A stretch of 64,000 nucleotides of DNA from Pleomorphomonas diazotrophica (GTDB lineage Bacteria > Pseudomonadota > Alphaproteobacteria > Rhizobiales > Pleomorphomonadaceae), in NCBI RefSeq assembly GCF_002844595.1, contig NZ_PJNW01000016.1, forward strand, positions 218,827 to 282,826. Reading direction: 5' to 3'. The notes beneath the pieces are model-generated. The model was not told the origin of the DNA. It searched no databases and was given only the letters and a program-made list of their open reading frames with translations. Position numbers and translations under genes: made by a program. Each line of letters opens with the position of its first letter. Positions within the stretch are counted from its first letter, which is position 1. Positions 1 through 8,306 of this stretch are shown in pieces.

Positions 1-240
1 CCGTTCCGCGAGCTCGACGATTTCCGCCTGCGCATGACGGTGAAGGACGGATCCGTCTTGGTGCATGCCTCCCGCGACGGCGCCCGCTGGTCGATGCTGC
101 GCGTTGCCTCCTTCGCGCCGGCGCCGCGCTACCGCGTCGGGCCGATGACCTGTTCGCCGTCGCGCGCCGGCCTTGAGGTCACCTTCTCCGATTTCTCCAT
201 CGGCCCGGCTTCCACCGAGCCATTGCACGCCGAAATCTGA
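1..240 (+). CDS. DUF1349-family protein, C-terminal part
   Basis: The reading frame is open from the first base and ends at TGA 238-240, so only the last 79 residues are seen. The segment (PFRELDDFRLRM, then VHASRDGARWSMLRV and VGPMTCSPSRAGLEVTFSDF) resembles the end of DUF1349 proteins, concanavalin-like beta-sandwich proteins of unknown role. It lies 13 bases before the start of an ABC ATPase on the same strand, so the two are probably co-transcribed. Substrate or function cannot be judged from this fragment. Confidence 0.65.
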   Translation, partial: PFRELDDFRLRMTVKDGSVLVHASRDGARWSMLRVASFAPAPRYRVGPMTCSPSRAGLEVTFSDFSIGPASTEPLHAEI

Positions 241-253
241 GGGCAGAGTTACG

Positions 254-1057
254 ATGACCGCTGTACCCGCGCTCCGGCTGGCCGGCGTCGGCAAACAGTT
301 CGCGGCGGAAGCCGGTGGTACTGTGACGGCGCTTGCCGGCGTCGACCTCGAGGTGGCGACCGGCGAGTTCGTGGCACTGATCGGTCCATCCGGCTGCGGC
401 AAGAGCACGATCCTGAGGCTCGTCGCCGGCCTCGACCGGCCAAGCGACGGATCGGTGATCGTCCACGGCGGCGAACCCGAGGCGCTCAGCCGAGCCCACA
501 AGCTGGGCTTTGCCTTCCAGGACGCGGCCCTGCTGCCCTGGCTCGATGTTCGCGACAACATCGCCATGCCCTTCCGTCTCGCCGGGCTAGAGCGGAACAT
601 GGATCGCGTGGCGGCGCTCATCGATCTCGTCGGTCTCACCGGCTTCGAGCGGGCAAGGCCCGATGAACTCTCCGGCGGCATGCGCCAGCGCGTCGCCATC
701 GCCCGCGCCCTGGTACTGGAGCCGGAGGTCTTGCTGCTCGACGAGCCGTTCGGCGCGCTCGATGCCGTAACGCGGCGGCAGATGAACCTCGAGCTGCAAC
801 GCATCTGGAGCGCCACGCGCACGACGACGCTGCTCGTTACCCACGCCGTCGACGAAGCGCTGTTCCTGGCCGACCGCGTGCTGGTGATGAGCCAGCGCCC
901 CGGGCGTATCGTCGAAACGATAGCCGTGCCCTTCGGCCGGCCGCGCGCGCCGGCGCTGCTGCGGGAGGCCGCTTTCCATGCCCTGGAAGACCGGCTGACG
1001 GAAGCGCTGATCCCCGATGCCTATGGCGATCCGGCACGCATCCAGCCTATTGCGTAG
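254..1057 (+). CDS. ABC transporter ATP-binding protein, NitT/TauT (SsuB) type
   Basis: A 267-residue cytoplasmic ATPase. Walker A GPSGCGKST is at residues 44-52, followed by a Q-loop (FAFQDAALLPW), the signature LSGGMRQRVAIARAL and Walker B VLLLDEPFGALDA. The switch His lies in LLVTHAVDEALFLADRV. The spacing and the MSQRPGRIVETIAVPF tail are typical of nitrate/sulfonate/taurine-type importers (SsuB, TauB). I start at ATG 254; the frame is open upstream, but that part overlaps the preceding gene. Its permease and binding protein are not downstream, so they probably lie before the window. The substrate is unknown. Confidence 0.85.
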   Translation: MTAVPALRLAGVGKQFAAEAGGTVTALAGVDLEVATGEFVALIGPSGCGKSTILRLVAGLDRPSDGSVIVHGGEPEALSRAHKLGFAFQDAALLPWLDVRDNIAMPFRLAGLERNMDRVAALIDLVGLTGFERARPDELSGGMRQRVAIARALVLEPEVLLLDEPFGALDAVTRRQMNLELQRIWSATRTTTLLVTHAVDEALFLADRVLVMSQRPGRIVETIAVPFGRPRAPALLREAAFHALEDRLTEALIPDAYGDPARIQPIA

Positions 1058-1097
1058 CCGCTCCTGAAACGCTAGGTAAACCCTCACGTTTCGGTCG

Positions 1098-1174
<77 letters not shown>

Positions 1175-1242
1175 AAACGGCGGCCCTCGATCGCGGACCC
1201 GCCCGCGGCGGGCCGGGACGGCGACAGAGGAGAAGGGCCACG

Positions 1243-1548
1243 ATGACGGCGCGAATCTACAAGCCTGCCAAGACCGCCATGCAGTCGGGACGCGGCCGCA
1301 CGGAGCGCTGGTTGCTGGAGTTCGAGCCCGAGAAGCCCAAGAGCATCGAGCCGCTGATGGGCTACACCTCATCGCGCGACATGAAGCAGCAGGTGCGCCT
1401 CTCCTTCGACACGCGCGAAGAGGCGATCGCCTATGCCGTTCGCGAGGGCCTCGCCTATCAGGTGATGGAGCCCAAGGAGCGGACGCCGAAGAAGCTCTCC
1501 TATTCCGACAATTTCAAGTACGGCAAGGCGGAAACCTGGACGCACTGA
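1243..1548 (+). CDS. ETC complex I subunit, NDUFS4-like (PF04800)
   Basis: A 101-residue protein matching the conserved region of the mitochondrial 18-kDa complex I accessory subunit (NDUFS4), which alphaproteobacteria share with mitochondria. Visible hallmarks are ARIYKPAKTAMQSG near the N-terminus, WLLEFEP, a central MGYTSSRDMKQQVRLSF segment, and the C-terminal NFKYGKAETWTH. Known members sit on the matrix/cytoplasmic arm of NADH:quinone oxidoreductase and aid its assembly. ATG 1243 follows GAGGAGAAGGG. The gene lies between two tRNA genes and away from any nuo operon, which is usual for this family. Confidence 0.92.
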   Translation: MTARIYKPAKTAMQSGRGRTERWLLEFEPEKPKSIEPLMGYTSSRDMKQQVRLSFDTREEAIAYAVREGLAYQVMEPKERTPKKLSYSDNFKYGKAETWTH

Positions 1549-1576
1549 GGCGCCCATCCGCGCCGCCCGGCCCGAC

Positions 1577-1653
1577 GGCTCCATAGCTCAGCTGGATAGA
1601 GCAGCCGCCTTCTAAGCGGCAGGTCGCAGGTTCGAGCCCTGCTGGAGTCGCCA
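1577..1653 (+). tRNA. tRNA-Arg (anticodon TCT)
   Basis: This 77-base cloverleaf has acceptor arms GGCTCCA and TGGAGTC with one G-T pair, discriminator G and encoded CCA. The anticodon stem GCCGC/GCGGC encloses a loop with TCT. The T arm is GGTTCGAGCCC. It starts 28 bases after the NDUFS4-like gene on the same strand. Confidence 0.95.
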
Positions 1654-1727
1654 TTTCTGCCCTGTTTTCCTGTCGCATCGCGCGGTCGCCTTGCAGGCGC
1701 GACTCACGACCAAAGGAGCCACTTCCC

Positions 1728-2102
1728 ATGGACATTGAGCGTGTCGGGCGGCGGCTTTTTCAAGCCACGGGCGTCATTTGCCTCGTCGTGATCGTCGTAC
1801 TGTCCGTTCTGCCCGGCTCCGCACGCCCGCATGTTCTGGGGTCAGGAAACGTCGAGCATCTCATCGCTTATGCCGGAGCCGCCTTTTTCGCGTCGTCGCT
1901 GCCGGCATTGCGCGGATGGCGCGTCCTGCTGTTTCTGTCGGCTATCTCGCTGGCGGTCGAGGGGCTTCAGACACTCATACCCGGCCGTGATCCCGGTCTC
2001 GACAATTGGATCGCTTCGACCCTCGGCGCTGCGATCGGGCTGATTTTCGCCCGCGCCTTCGTCACCGTGGCCCGGACCGCACTTTCCATCGCCACGCGCT
2101 AA
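1728..2102 (+). CDS. VanZ-like membrane protein
   Basis: A 124-residue protein with four likely membrane segments (about residues 14-30, 45-60, 66-82 and 96-115). The pattern of a first helix ending in VLPGS, a NVEHLIAYAGAAF segment and a later LQTLIPGRDPGLDNWIASTLGAAIG block matches VanZ-like proteins. VanZ of Enterococcus lowers teicoplanin susceptibility; for the many short proteobacterial members no role is established. It follows tRNA-Arg by 74 bases and converges with the DeoR gene, with the two stop codons only 2 bases apart. Confidence 0.75.
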   Translation: MDIERVGRRLFQATGVICLVVIVVLSVLPGSARPHVLGSGNVEHLIAYAGAAFFASSLPALRGWRVLLFLSAISLAVEGLQTLIPGRDPGLDNWIASTLGAAIGLIFARAFVTVARTALSIATR

Positions 2103-2104
2103 AC

Positions 2105-2881
2105 TCAGCTTGCCGTCACCAGTTCCACGTTCGACTGCCGCAGGGCCATGGCCAGCTTGTCCGGCGGAGCGGCATCGGTGACGAGCGCGTCGACATCGCG
2201 CCATGGCGCGTAGCGCGAGGGAAAGATGGCGTCGAACTTGGAGTGGTCGGCCACCACCACGCATTTGGCGGACCGCGCCACCATCGCCGTATAGACGGCG
2301 CCGCATTCCAGCAGCGCCTCCGACGGTCCGTCGGCCGCGAGACCCGACGCGCCAGTGACGGCATAGTCGGCGTAGAAGTTGCCAAGGAAGGACACGGTGT
2401 GCACGCCAACGGTGGCGCCTTCGCTGGCATGATAGTCGCCGGGCAGCATCAGCACCTTGATGGTCGGGTTGAAGGCCAGCACCGTCGCCACGCCGAAGGA
2501 ATGGGTGATGACGGTGATGTTCTTCATCTCCACGGCGATGCGGCGGGCCACATGAACCGTGGTGGCGCCGGAGCCGATCATCAGCACGCTGCCGTCGCCG
2601 ACGATCTTCAGCGCCGCGCGTGCCATCCGCTGGCGCTCCTCGACGTAGAGGCGATGGCGCTCAGTCACCGACGGCTCGCTGGACAGCGGCCGCACGGCGC
2701 CGCCATAAGTCCGGTTGAGCAGGCCCTGCGTCGTCAGTTCGTCCAGATCGCGGCGAATGGTTTCGGTGGAGACGTCGAGCCGGCGAGCAAGTTCGGCCAC
2801 ACGTAGCGACGGACTCGAATCCAGCTCGGCCAGGATCTGCGTCTGCCGCGATGATTTGGTCCGCTTCATGCTGCGCGCCAT
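2105..2881 (-). CDS. DeoR/GlpR-family transcriptional regulator
   Basis: A 258-residue cytoplasmic repressor-type protein. The N-terminal winged helix carries the family signature VAELARRLDVSTETIRRDLDELTTQG followed by RTYGGAV (about residues 28-63). The rest is the DeoR C-terminal sensor fold with GSGATTVHVARRI and a TGASGLAADGPSE segment. Family members usually sense phosphorylated intermediates. It stands at the edge of the amine-transport and catabolism genes (3.1-12.5 kb), so I infer it controls them. Palindromes at 7197-7210 and 12536-12559 are candidate targets. Confidence 0.85.
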   Translation of the reverse strand: MARSMKRTKSSRQTQILAELDSSPSLRVAELARRLDVSTETIRRDLDELTTQGLLNRTYGGAVRPLSSEPSVTERHRLYVEERQRMARAALKIVGDGSVLMIGSGATTVHVARRIAVEMKNITVITHSFGVATVLAFNPTIKVLMLPGDYHASEGATVGVHTVSFLGNFYADYAVTGASGLAADGPSEALLECGAVYTAMVARSAKCVVVADHSKFDAIFPSRYAPWRDVDALVTDAAPPDKLAMALRQSNVELVTAS

Positions 2882-3030
2882 GCTTCCGTTTTGACCGGCC
2901 GGCTTCGCACCGATTCGGCCATCCCCTTGATCAGTGAGGTTTTCAGGTCGAGGTGATAACGGTCAAGGAGTACTTATTAGTTGCCTCAATCGCCGGCGAG
3001 TCTCCGGCTCTTGGCTTCCGCTTCGCTTCC

Positions 3031-3059
3031 GTCTTCGAGACGCTTCGTGTCTCGAAGAC
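3031..3059. repeat. Perfect 11-bp inverted repeat in the DeoR/potC gap
   Basis: Arms GTCTTCGAGAC and GTCTCGAAGAC enclose a 7-base loop (GCTTCGT). A second, outer pairing is possible between GGCTTCCG at 3013-3020 and CGGAAGCC at 3086-3093. The structure lies just past the stop codon of the last pot gene (minus strand), with no T-run, so it may end or stabilise that transcript. The rest of this 224-base gap shows no gene. Confidence 0.5.
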
Positions 3060-3105
3060 TCGCTTCGCGCGCCGCCGCTTGGCGCCGGAAGCCACTGGCG
3101 CGGCT

Positions 3106-3924
3106 TCATCCCTCTCTCTCCCGCAGCTCGGCTCGACGGCGAAGCAGCAAGCGGATGAGACCGCCCCCCAGGAGAAGCGCCGCCGCCGTCAGCGTGCTCA
3201 TGGTGCCGAGGGCCGGCACCATGGGCGTATAGCCGGCCACCATCTTGGAATAGAGCCATTTCGGGATCGTCGAGTCGGCGCCGGCGGTGTAGAGCGACAG
3301 CGGGAAGTTGCCCCAGGAGAGGAGAAAGGCGAAGAGAGCCCCCGACCAGATGCCCGGCCAGAGGATGGGCAGCGTCACCGTGCGCAGTGTGAAGAGGCGG
3401 GAGGCGCCAAGGTCGCTCGCCGCTTCCTCCAGAACGGGGTCGAAGCTGAACACCTGGATGGCGATGACCAGCGTCACCACCGGCACGATCCAGACGAGAT
3501 GGGCGACGACGGCGGTTTTCCACGTTGGACTGATGCCGAGCGCGTTGAACCAGAGCAGCAAGGCGAGCCCGAGTACCGGCTGCGGAAAGAAGATCGGCAG
3601 CAGCAAGAGGCGCTGGAAGGCGCGACGACCCTTCCAGGGGTATCGGGCGAAAGCCAGTGCGCCAAAGAAGGCGAAGAGCACGCTGAGCACGGTGACGATC
3701 AGCGCGATCAGCACCGAGTTCTGCACGAGGACATGGATTTCCAGGGAGTCCCAGGTCTTGCCCCACCATTCGGTGGAAAAGATCCGGATCGGGAAGGCGA
3801 AGTAACGCCCCTTGGAAAGCCCGGCCAGCGCGCCGCAAGCGATCGGCAGGTAGATCGCCAGCACGACGAAGGTCGTCCAGGCGCGAATGAGGAAGTGGGT
3901 ACGGGTGCGTCCGACGGTCTGCAT
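3106..3924 (-). CDS. potC: ABC transporter permease, PotC type
   Basis: A 272-residue inner-membrane permease with about six hydrophobic segments. It carries the EAA loop that docks the ATPase (EEAASDLGASRLFTLRTVTL followed by PGI). The starting ATG lies 3 bases after the stop of the potB-like gene, so it is the last gene of a potD-A-B-C order read leftward. The family imports spermidine/putrescine and related amines, but rhizobial PotABCD-like systems have diverse substrates. The neighbouring dehydrogenase, PLP enzyme and kinase suggest an amine or amino-alcohol used as nutrient. The symbol marks the family, not a proven substrate. Confidence 0.85.
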   Translation of the reverse strand: MQTVGRTRTHFLIRAWTTFVVLAIYLPIACGALAGLSKGRYFAFPIRIFSTEWWGKTWDSLEIHVLVQNSVLIALIVTVLSVLFAFFGALAFARYPWKGRRAFQRLLLLPIFFPQPVLGLALLLWFNALGISPTWKTAVVAHLVWIVPVVTLVIAIQVFSFDPVLEEAASDLGASRLFTLRTVTLPILWPGIWSGALFAFLLSWGNFPLSLYTAGADSTIPKWLYSKMVAGYTPMVPALGTMSTLTAAALLLGGGLIRLLLRRRAELREREG

Positions 3925-3927
3925 GGC

Positions 3928-4806
3928 TCAGCGCTTTCCGAGGATCTTGTCGAGGTCGAGCCGTGCCATGGCGGTGAGCGCCAGTCCGGAGACGATGAGA
4001 ACGAGGATGAGGGCAAGCGCCGATCCCATCGGCCAGTTCTGGGCGTAGGTGAAGGCCACCTCGATGTCCTGGGTGATGGTGATCACCGACTGTCCGCCGA
4101 GGATCTTGGCCTCGGCCACCGCGCCGGCGGACAGCACGAAGGTGAGCAGCGCGCCGATCAGGATGCCGGGCATGGCGAGCGGCAGCTCGATCTCCCGCCA
4201 GATCATGAAGCGCCCCGCTCCCAAATCGCTGGCGGCGTCGACAAGGTCGCGCGGGATCATGGCGATGCCGAGCGTCATCGGGAACAGCATGAACGGCAGG
4301 TAGACGTAGACCATGCCGAAGAGAGTGATGCCCGGCGTATAGAGCAGTTCCGGCCCACCGGAAAAACCGAGCCATTTCAGCGCGCCGTCAAGCACGCCAT
4401 TCTTGATGAAGAACAGCACCCAACCGTAGAGCCGAACGTTTTCCGAGACGAACAGCGGAAAGACGAACAGCACCGAAACCAGGCCGGACCACTTGCCGAA
4501 CACCTTGTTGAGGCCGAAGGCGATCGGGTAGCAGACGACGAGCAGAATGGCGACGCAGGCGAAGGCGAGCGCCAGCGCCCAGACGAAGGATGTCCAGACC
4601 GTGTTGTTCGGGTCGAAGATCGCGGCGAAGTTCTGAAGCGTGAAGGAGCGGAAGACGTCGAAGCTCTTGGGCGTCGCGAAAGCGTAGGCGGCAACGGTGA
4701 CGAGCGGGGCAAGAAAGCCGGCGACCAGCAGGAACAGCACCGGCAATGAGGCGCGGAAGCCCGACGTGAGTTTCGGCGCGGGAGCGGAAAGGGAAGCGTC
4801 GGCCAT
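3928..4806 (-). CDS. potB: ABC transporter permease, PotB type
   Basis: A 292-residue inner-membrane permease starting MADASLSAPAPKL. It has about six membrane segments and an EAA loop (DAASDLGAGRFMIWREIELP, then MPGILIG). ATG 4806 is one base after the stop codon of the ATPase gene, which suggests coupled translation; the open frame extends 24 bases further up but would overlap that gene. It should pair with the PotC-like protein as a heterodimeric channel for the same amine-type substrate. Confidence 0.85.
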   Translation of the reverse strand: MADASLSAPAPKLTSGFRASLPVLFLLVAGFLAPLVTVAAYAFATPKSFDVFRSFTLQNFAAIFDPNNTVWTSFVWALALAFACVAILLVVCYPIAFGLNKVFGKWSGLVSVLFVFPLFVSENVRLYGWVLFFIKNGVLDGALKWLGFSGGPELLYTPGITLFGMVYVYLPFMLFPMTLGIAMIPRDLVDAASDLGAGRFMIWREIELPLAMPGILIGALLTFVLSAGAVAEAKILGGQSVITITQDIEVAFTYAQNWPMGSALALILVLIVSGLALTAMARLDLDKILGKR

Positions 4807-4807
4807 C

Positions 4808-5914
4808 TCAGCCTCCCACCACGATAGCATTTCCGGCGTCCCAGCCGATCGTCACCTCACCATCGCCCTTCCAGGCGGCGGCGCGCGGCACCTCAACGAG
4901 GAAGGTGCGGCCAGTCCGGCTCCTCACCTGATACTGCAGGCGGGAGCCCAGCGAATACTCGTTGAAGATTGTGCCGGAGAGCGTGTTGTCGGCACCGGCC
5001 TCATGGGTCACGAAGCGCATGTATTCCGGTCGGATGACGACGTTGGCTTCATCGCCATCGATGGAAACGCCCGATGCCACCGCCACCGGCTTGCCGTCGC
5101 GGCGAACCCAGCCGCCCTCGGCACGCCGGATCGGCACGATGTTCACCTCGCCGAAGAACTCGGCGACGAAGCGGTCGGCCGGCGTCGAGTAGATCTCCTC
5201 GGGCGTGCCGATCTGCACCACCTTGCCGGCGCGCATGACACCGATGCGGTCGGACATCACCATCGCCTCTTCCAGCGAATGGGTGATGTAGACGAAGGTT
5301 TTGCCGCTTTCGCGGTGCAGGTCCTTGAGCTCCTTTTCCAGGAGCTTCTTGAGTTTGTAGTCCAGTGCGGACAGCGGTTCGTCGAAGAACAGAACGTCGG
5401 GGTCGTAGGCGAAAGCGCGGGCCAGCGCCACGCGCTGCTTCTCGCCGCCGGAGCAGAGCATGACGTTCTTGGCATAATAGTCTTCCGGCAGGCGCACCTT
5501 GGCCATCAGTTCGAGTGCCCGCTTGCGCCGCTCCTCGGGCGCCATCTTGCGGACGCGTAGCGGGAATTCGATGTTGTCACCCACCGTCATGTGCGGAAAC
5601 AGCGCCAGGGACTGGAAGACGAGGCAGGTGGGCCGCCGGTTGGAGGGCACGTCGTTGATCAGTTCGCCGCGGAGCGTGATGTAGCCCTCGCTGGGGCTTT
5701 CGAGGCCGGCGAGCATTCTGAGCAGCGTCGTCTTGCCAGACCCGGACGGGCCGACGATGGTGACGAACTCCCCCTCCTCGATGTCGAGGCTGATGCCGTC
5801 CACCGCCGCAAAGCCGTCGAACACCTTGCGGACGTCGACGAGTTGCAGCACAGGCCGCGGCGACTTCGTGGCGGCGGATGAATCGGGCAGGGAAGAGGCG
5901 GCAACAGACGACAT
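4808..5914 (-). CDS. potA: ABC transporter ATP-binding protein, PotA type
   Basis: A 368-residue ATPase. I start at ATG 5914 (MSSVAASSLPDSSAATK), although the frame is open much further up. Walker A GPSGSGKTT, Q-loop VFQSLALFPHMTVGDNIEFPL, signature CSGGEKQRVALARAFA and Walker B VLFFDEPLSALD are all present. The last 110 residues form the TOBE-type beta domain (NIVPIRR, later VVIRPEYMRF) that PotA/MalK ATPases use for regulation. One oddity is Cys instead of Leu at the start of the signature (CSGGE). It lies between the binding-protein and permease genes. Confidence 0.88.
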   Translation of the reverse strand: MSSVAASSLPDSSAATKSPRPVLQLVDVRKVFDGFAAVDGISLDIEEGEFVTIVGPSGSGKTTLLRMLAGLESPSEGYITLRGELINDVPSNRRPTCLVFQSLALFPHMTVGDNIEFPLRVRKMAPEERRKRALELMAKVRLPEDYYAKNVMLCSGGEKQRVALARAFAYDPDVLFFDEPLSALDYKLKKLLEKELKDLHRESGKTFVYITHSLEEAMVMSDRIGVMRAGKVVQIGTPEEIYSTPADRFVAEFFGEVNIVPIRRAEGGWVRRDGKPVAVASGVSIDGDEANVVIRPEYMRFVTHEAGADNTLSGTIFNEYSLGSRLQYQVRSRTGRTFLVEVPRAAAWKGDGEVTIGWDAGNAIVVGG

Positions 5915-5987
5915 GGGCGAGCGATCCTGAAAGCAAACCAAAGGGGAGCCGCCCGCCGCAGGCGGACGGCAGCGTTCGAGCACGCGA

Positions 5988-7127
5988 TCAGCCGCGCTGG
6001 CGTTTGGCGCCGAGCATGATTTCCAGCGCCTTGTCGTAGTCCGGCACGATGTCGTATTCGGCCGACCGGGCCATCTCCTCCTCGACGCTGTCCCATTGGA
6101 TGGCGTCGAGCTCATCCTTGGTGAACAGGTCGAAGCAGGCCTTGTTGCCCATCTGGGCCACCGGGTTGAAAGTGCCTTCGGCGAAGGCCACGGTGTGCGC
6201 CACCTCGGGATCCTGAACATATTCGAGAAACTGGGTGGCGAGCGGCGACAGCTGCGGGTTGTTGACCGTCGAGGTGATCTCGATCCAGGACACACCGCCC
6301 TTGCCGTCGATCGGCCCCTTGAGCGGCGTGATGGCGCGCAGGTTTGGATAGCCGTCGGCACGAGCCGGCGACACGGAGTAGGTGCCGCCGGTGAAGTGCA
6401 GGTCGATCTCGCCGGAGATCAGCGCCTGGTTCATGGTGGCAATGTCGCCGATCATCTTGGCGCCCTTGAAGATGCGGACGGCCGTCTCCTCGAAAGCCTT
6501 GAAGTCGGCGTCGGTGTGCTCGACGAAGGGGTTGATGCCGGCGGTCAGGAAGATGTCGAAGACGTTCCAGTCATCGGACTCGAGAATGCCGTACTTGCCG
6601 GCGAGCGACGGGTCGTTGAAGAGGTTCCAGCCCTGCTCCTCAGCCGTCGCACGGCTGATCTTGTCAGTGTTGACCACAAAGGAATAGGGCCCGAAGCGCT
6701 GGGCCATGCCGAGAAGATCCTTGCCGTCGTCGCTCATCGCCCAGCGATAGGGCGCCTTGAACTCGGGCAGCATCTTGTCGAAGTAAGGTTCGAAGGTTTC
6801 GCGCGGCAGCGGCTTGATCAGGCCGGCGGGTGCCATCACCTTGCGCGCCCAGGGATTGTTGACGTTGATGAGGTCCCAGACGGCGGTCTCACCGGCCCGG
6901 AGGCGGTTGATCATCGTCGGATCGTTGGTGAGGCTCTCGGCCTTCACCGTGGCACTCTTGGCGGCCCGGAACGGGTCGAGCACCTGCGCCGAGTTGTAAC
7001 CCTCCCAGCAAAGAATGTTGAGCTCGCCCTCGCGCGCGGCGAAGGCACGGCTCGCCGAAAGAAGCGGGCCCACGAAGGCGGCCGCCCCCATCATCTGCAG
7101 CATGTTGCGCCTGGACATCGGTCCCAT
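5988..7127 (-). CDS. potD: Periplasmic binding protein, PotD/PotF type
   Basis: A 379-residue exported solute-binding protein. The N-terminus MSRRNMLQMMGAAAFVGPLL with a following AFA site looks like a twin-arginine signal peptide. The mature part begins GELNILCWEGYNSAQVLDPF, as in polyamine-binding proteins, which bind amines between two lobes. ATG 7127 is preceded by AAAGGG at 7-base spacing. It is the first gene of the leftward pot operon and diverges from the SDR gene across a 302-base region holding a palindrome. The bound amine cannot be told from sequence alone. Confidence 0.82.
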   Translation of the reverse strand: MGPMSRRNMLQMMGAAAFVGPLLSASRAFAAREGELNILCWEGYNSAQVLDPFRAAKSATVKAESLTNDPTMINRLRAGETAVWDLINVNNPWARKVMAPAGLIKPLPRETFEPYFDKMLPEFKAPYRWAMSDDGKDLLGMAQRFGPYSFVVNTDKISRATAEEQGWNLFNDPSLAGKYGILESDDWNVFDIFLTAGINPFVEHTDADFKAFEETAVRIFKGAKMIGDIATMNQALISGEIDLHFTGGTYSVSPARADGYPNLRAITPLKGPIDGKGGVSWIEITSTVNNPQLSPLATQFLEYVQDPEVAHTVAFAEGTFNPVAQMGNKACFDLFTKDELDAIQWDSVEEEMARSAEYDIVPDYDKALEIMLGAKRQRG

Positions 7128-7429
7128 CGGAAAACCCTTTCCTGCTGACGGTTGGTCTGTTCCCTTTTGTTATGTTGGAAGTCTGTCGCAAAAATGTGTT
7201 GTTTACAACATCAATTTCGTTGGGCATGCTATCGGGCATCGAAGGGCAGCCGTGCGGCTCGCGAGGGGCTGGAAGGTTGCACGCACCGGATCGATGCGCG
7301 CTAAATTCCCCTGTTTTCCGGGGAAAATTACAGTTCTCCCGGCGTTCGCATCTTTTTTGATCGACCGCTGCCGCAGCCGTAATCGATGTGCTGGATTTTT
7401 GATCAAACAACAACAGAAGGTGGAACAGA
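7128..7429. promoter_or_regulatory. Divergent control region between potD and the SDR gene
   Basis: This 302-base region holds no gene and must carry promoters in both directions. A palindrome at 7197-7210 has arms TGTTGT and ACAACA two bases apart. It runs into CAACATCAA at 7206-7214, the same half-site found in the kinase-gene palindrome at 12551-12559. A TATGTTGGAA stretch lies at 7171-7180, and ATGTTGGAA also recurs at 12539-12547. The region is much richer in A and T than its surroundings. I infer operators for the DeoR-type regulator of this island. Confidence 0.5.
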
Positions 7430-8206
7430 ATGTTGAAGTCGCTACAAGGAAGGACGGTGATCGTCACCGGCGGCAGCCGGGGCATCGGCAAGGGAATCGC
7501 CCTTCGTTTTGGCGAGGCAGGCCTCAACGTGCTGGTGGTGTCGCGCAGCGAATCCGATGCCTCGGCGGTCGCCAAGGCGATCGGGCCGAATGCCAGCGGC
7601 TTTGCTGCCGACGTATCGACGCCAGAAGGATGCACGGCCATGGCCAAGGCAGCCGTCGATCGCTACGGCAGCATCAATGTGCTCTGTGCCAACGCCGGCA
7701 TCTTCCCGGCTGCCAAGCTGTCGGAAATGACGCCGGCCGACTTCGATCACGTCATCTCCACCAATCTCCGCTCCACCTTCCTCAGCGTCTCGGCGGTGTT
7801 GCCGGCGATGACGGCGGCAGGCAGTGGTCGCATCGTGCTCACCTCATCGATCACCGGCCCGGTCACCGGCTATCCCGGCTGGGCGCACTATGGCGCCAGC
7901 AAGGCCGGCCAGCTCGGCTTCATGCGCACGGCGGCGATCGAACTGGCACCCAAGGGCATCACGGTGAACGCCGTTCTGCCGGGCAATATCTTCACCGAGG
8001 GACTCGAGGGGATGGGACCGGACTATATCGCCAAGATGGAAGCCTCGATCCCGGTTCGGCGCCTGGGCACGGTGGTCGACATTGCCAATGCCGCGCTGTT
8101 CCTGGCGTCGGAAGAAGCCGCCTACATCACCGGCCAGACCATCACCGTCGACGGCGGCCAGATCCTGCCGGAGAGTCTGGGGGCACTCGAAGCCATGGGG
8201 GGCTGA
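7430..8206 (+). CDS. SDR-family NAD(P)-dependent oxidoreductase (FabG-like)
   Basis: A 258-residue cytoplasmic short-chain dehydrogenase. The coenzyme motif TGGSRGIGKGIA is at about residues 13-24, and NAGIF is at about 89-93. The catalytic Ser-Tyr-Lys set sits in TSSITG and YGASKAG. The C-terminus ends with the usual ITVDGGQILPES. ATG 7430 follows GAAGGTGG. It probably oxidises an alcohol or reduces a carbonyl group in the pathway fed by the divergent amine-type importer. FabG in fatty-acid synthesis is unlikely because no fab genes are near. Confidence 0.82.
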   Translation: MLKSLQGRTVIVTGGSRGIGKGIALRFGEAGLNVLVVSRSESDASAVAKAIGPNASGFAADVSTPEGCTAMAKAAVDRYGSINVLCANAGIFPAAKLSEMTPADFDHVISTNLRSTFLSVSAVLPAMTAAGSGRIVLTSSITGPVTGYPGWAHYGASKAGQLGFMRTAAIELAPKGITVNAVLPGNIFTEGLEGMGPDYIAKMEASIPVRRLGTVVDIANAALFLASEEAAYITGQTITVDGGQILPESLGALEAMGG

Positions 8207-8306
8207 CCGGCCCCAGGAGTTTGTTCCAAACTGTTTTGTGACCTACCGAACAATCGACGCCGCTCCACTACGCGACGGAACTCCCGTCGACTGCATGAGG
8301 AAGCGT

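Noticed and set aside
2953-4749. 598-residue plus-strand open frame opposite the pot permease genes
   Set aside because: It is a low-complexity Gly/Glu/Arg/His-rich translation with no family match. The minus strand carries two clear permeases over the same bases; long antisense frames are common at this GC content.
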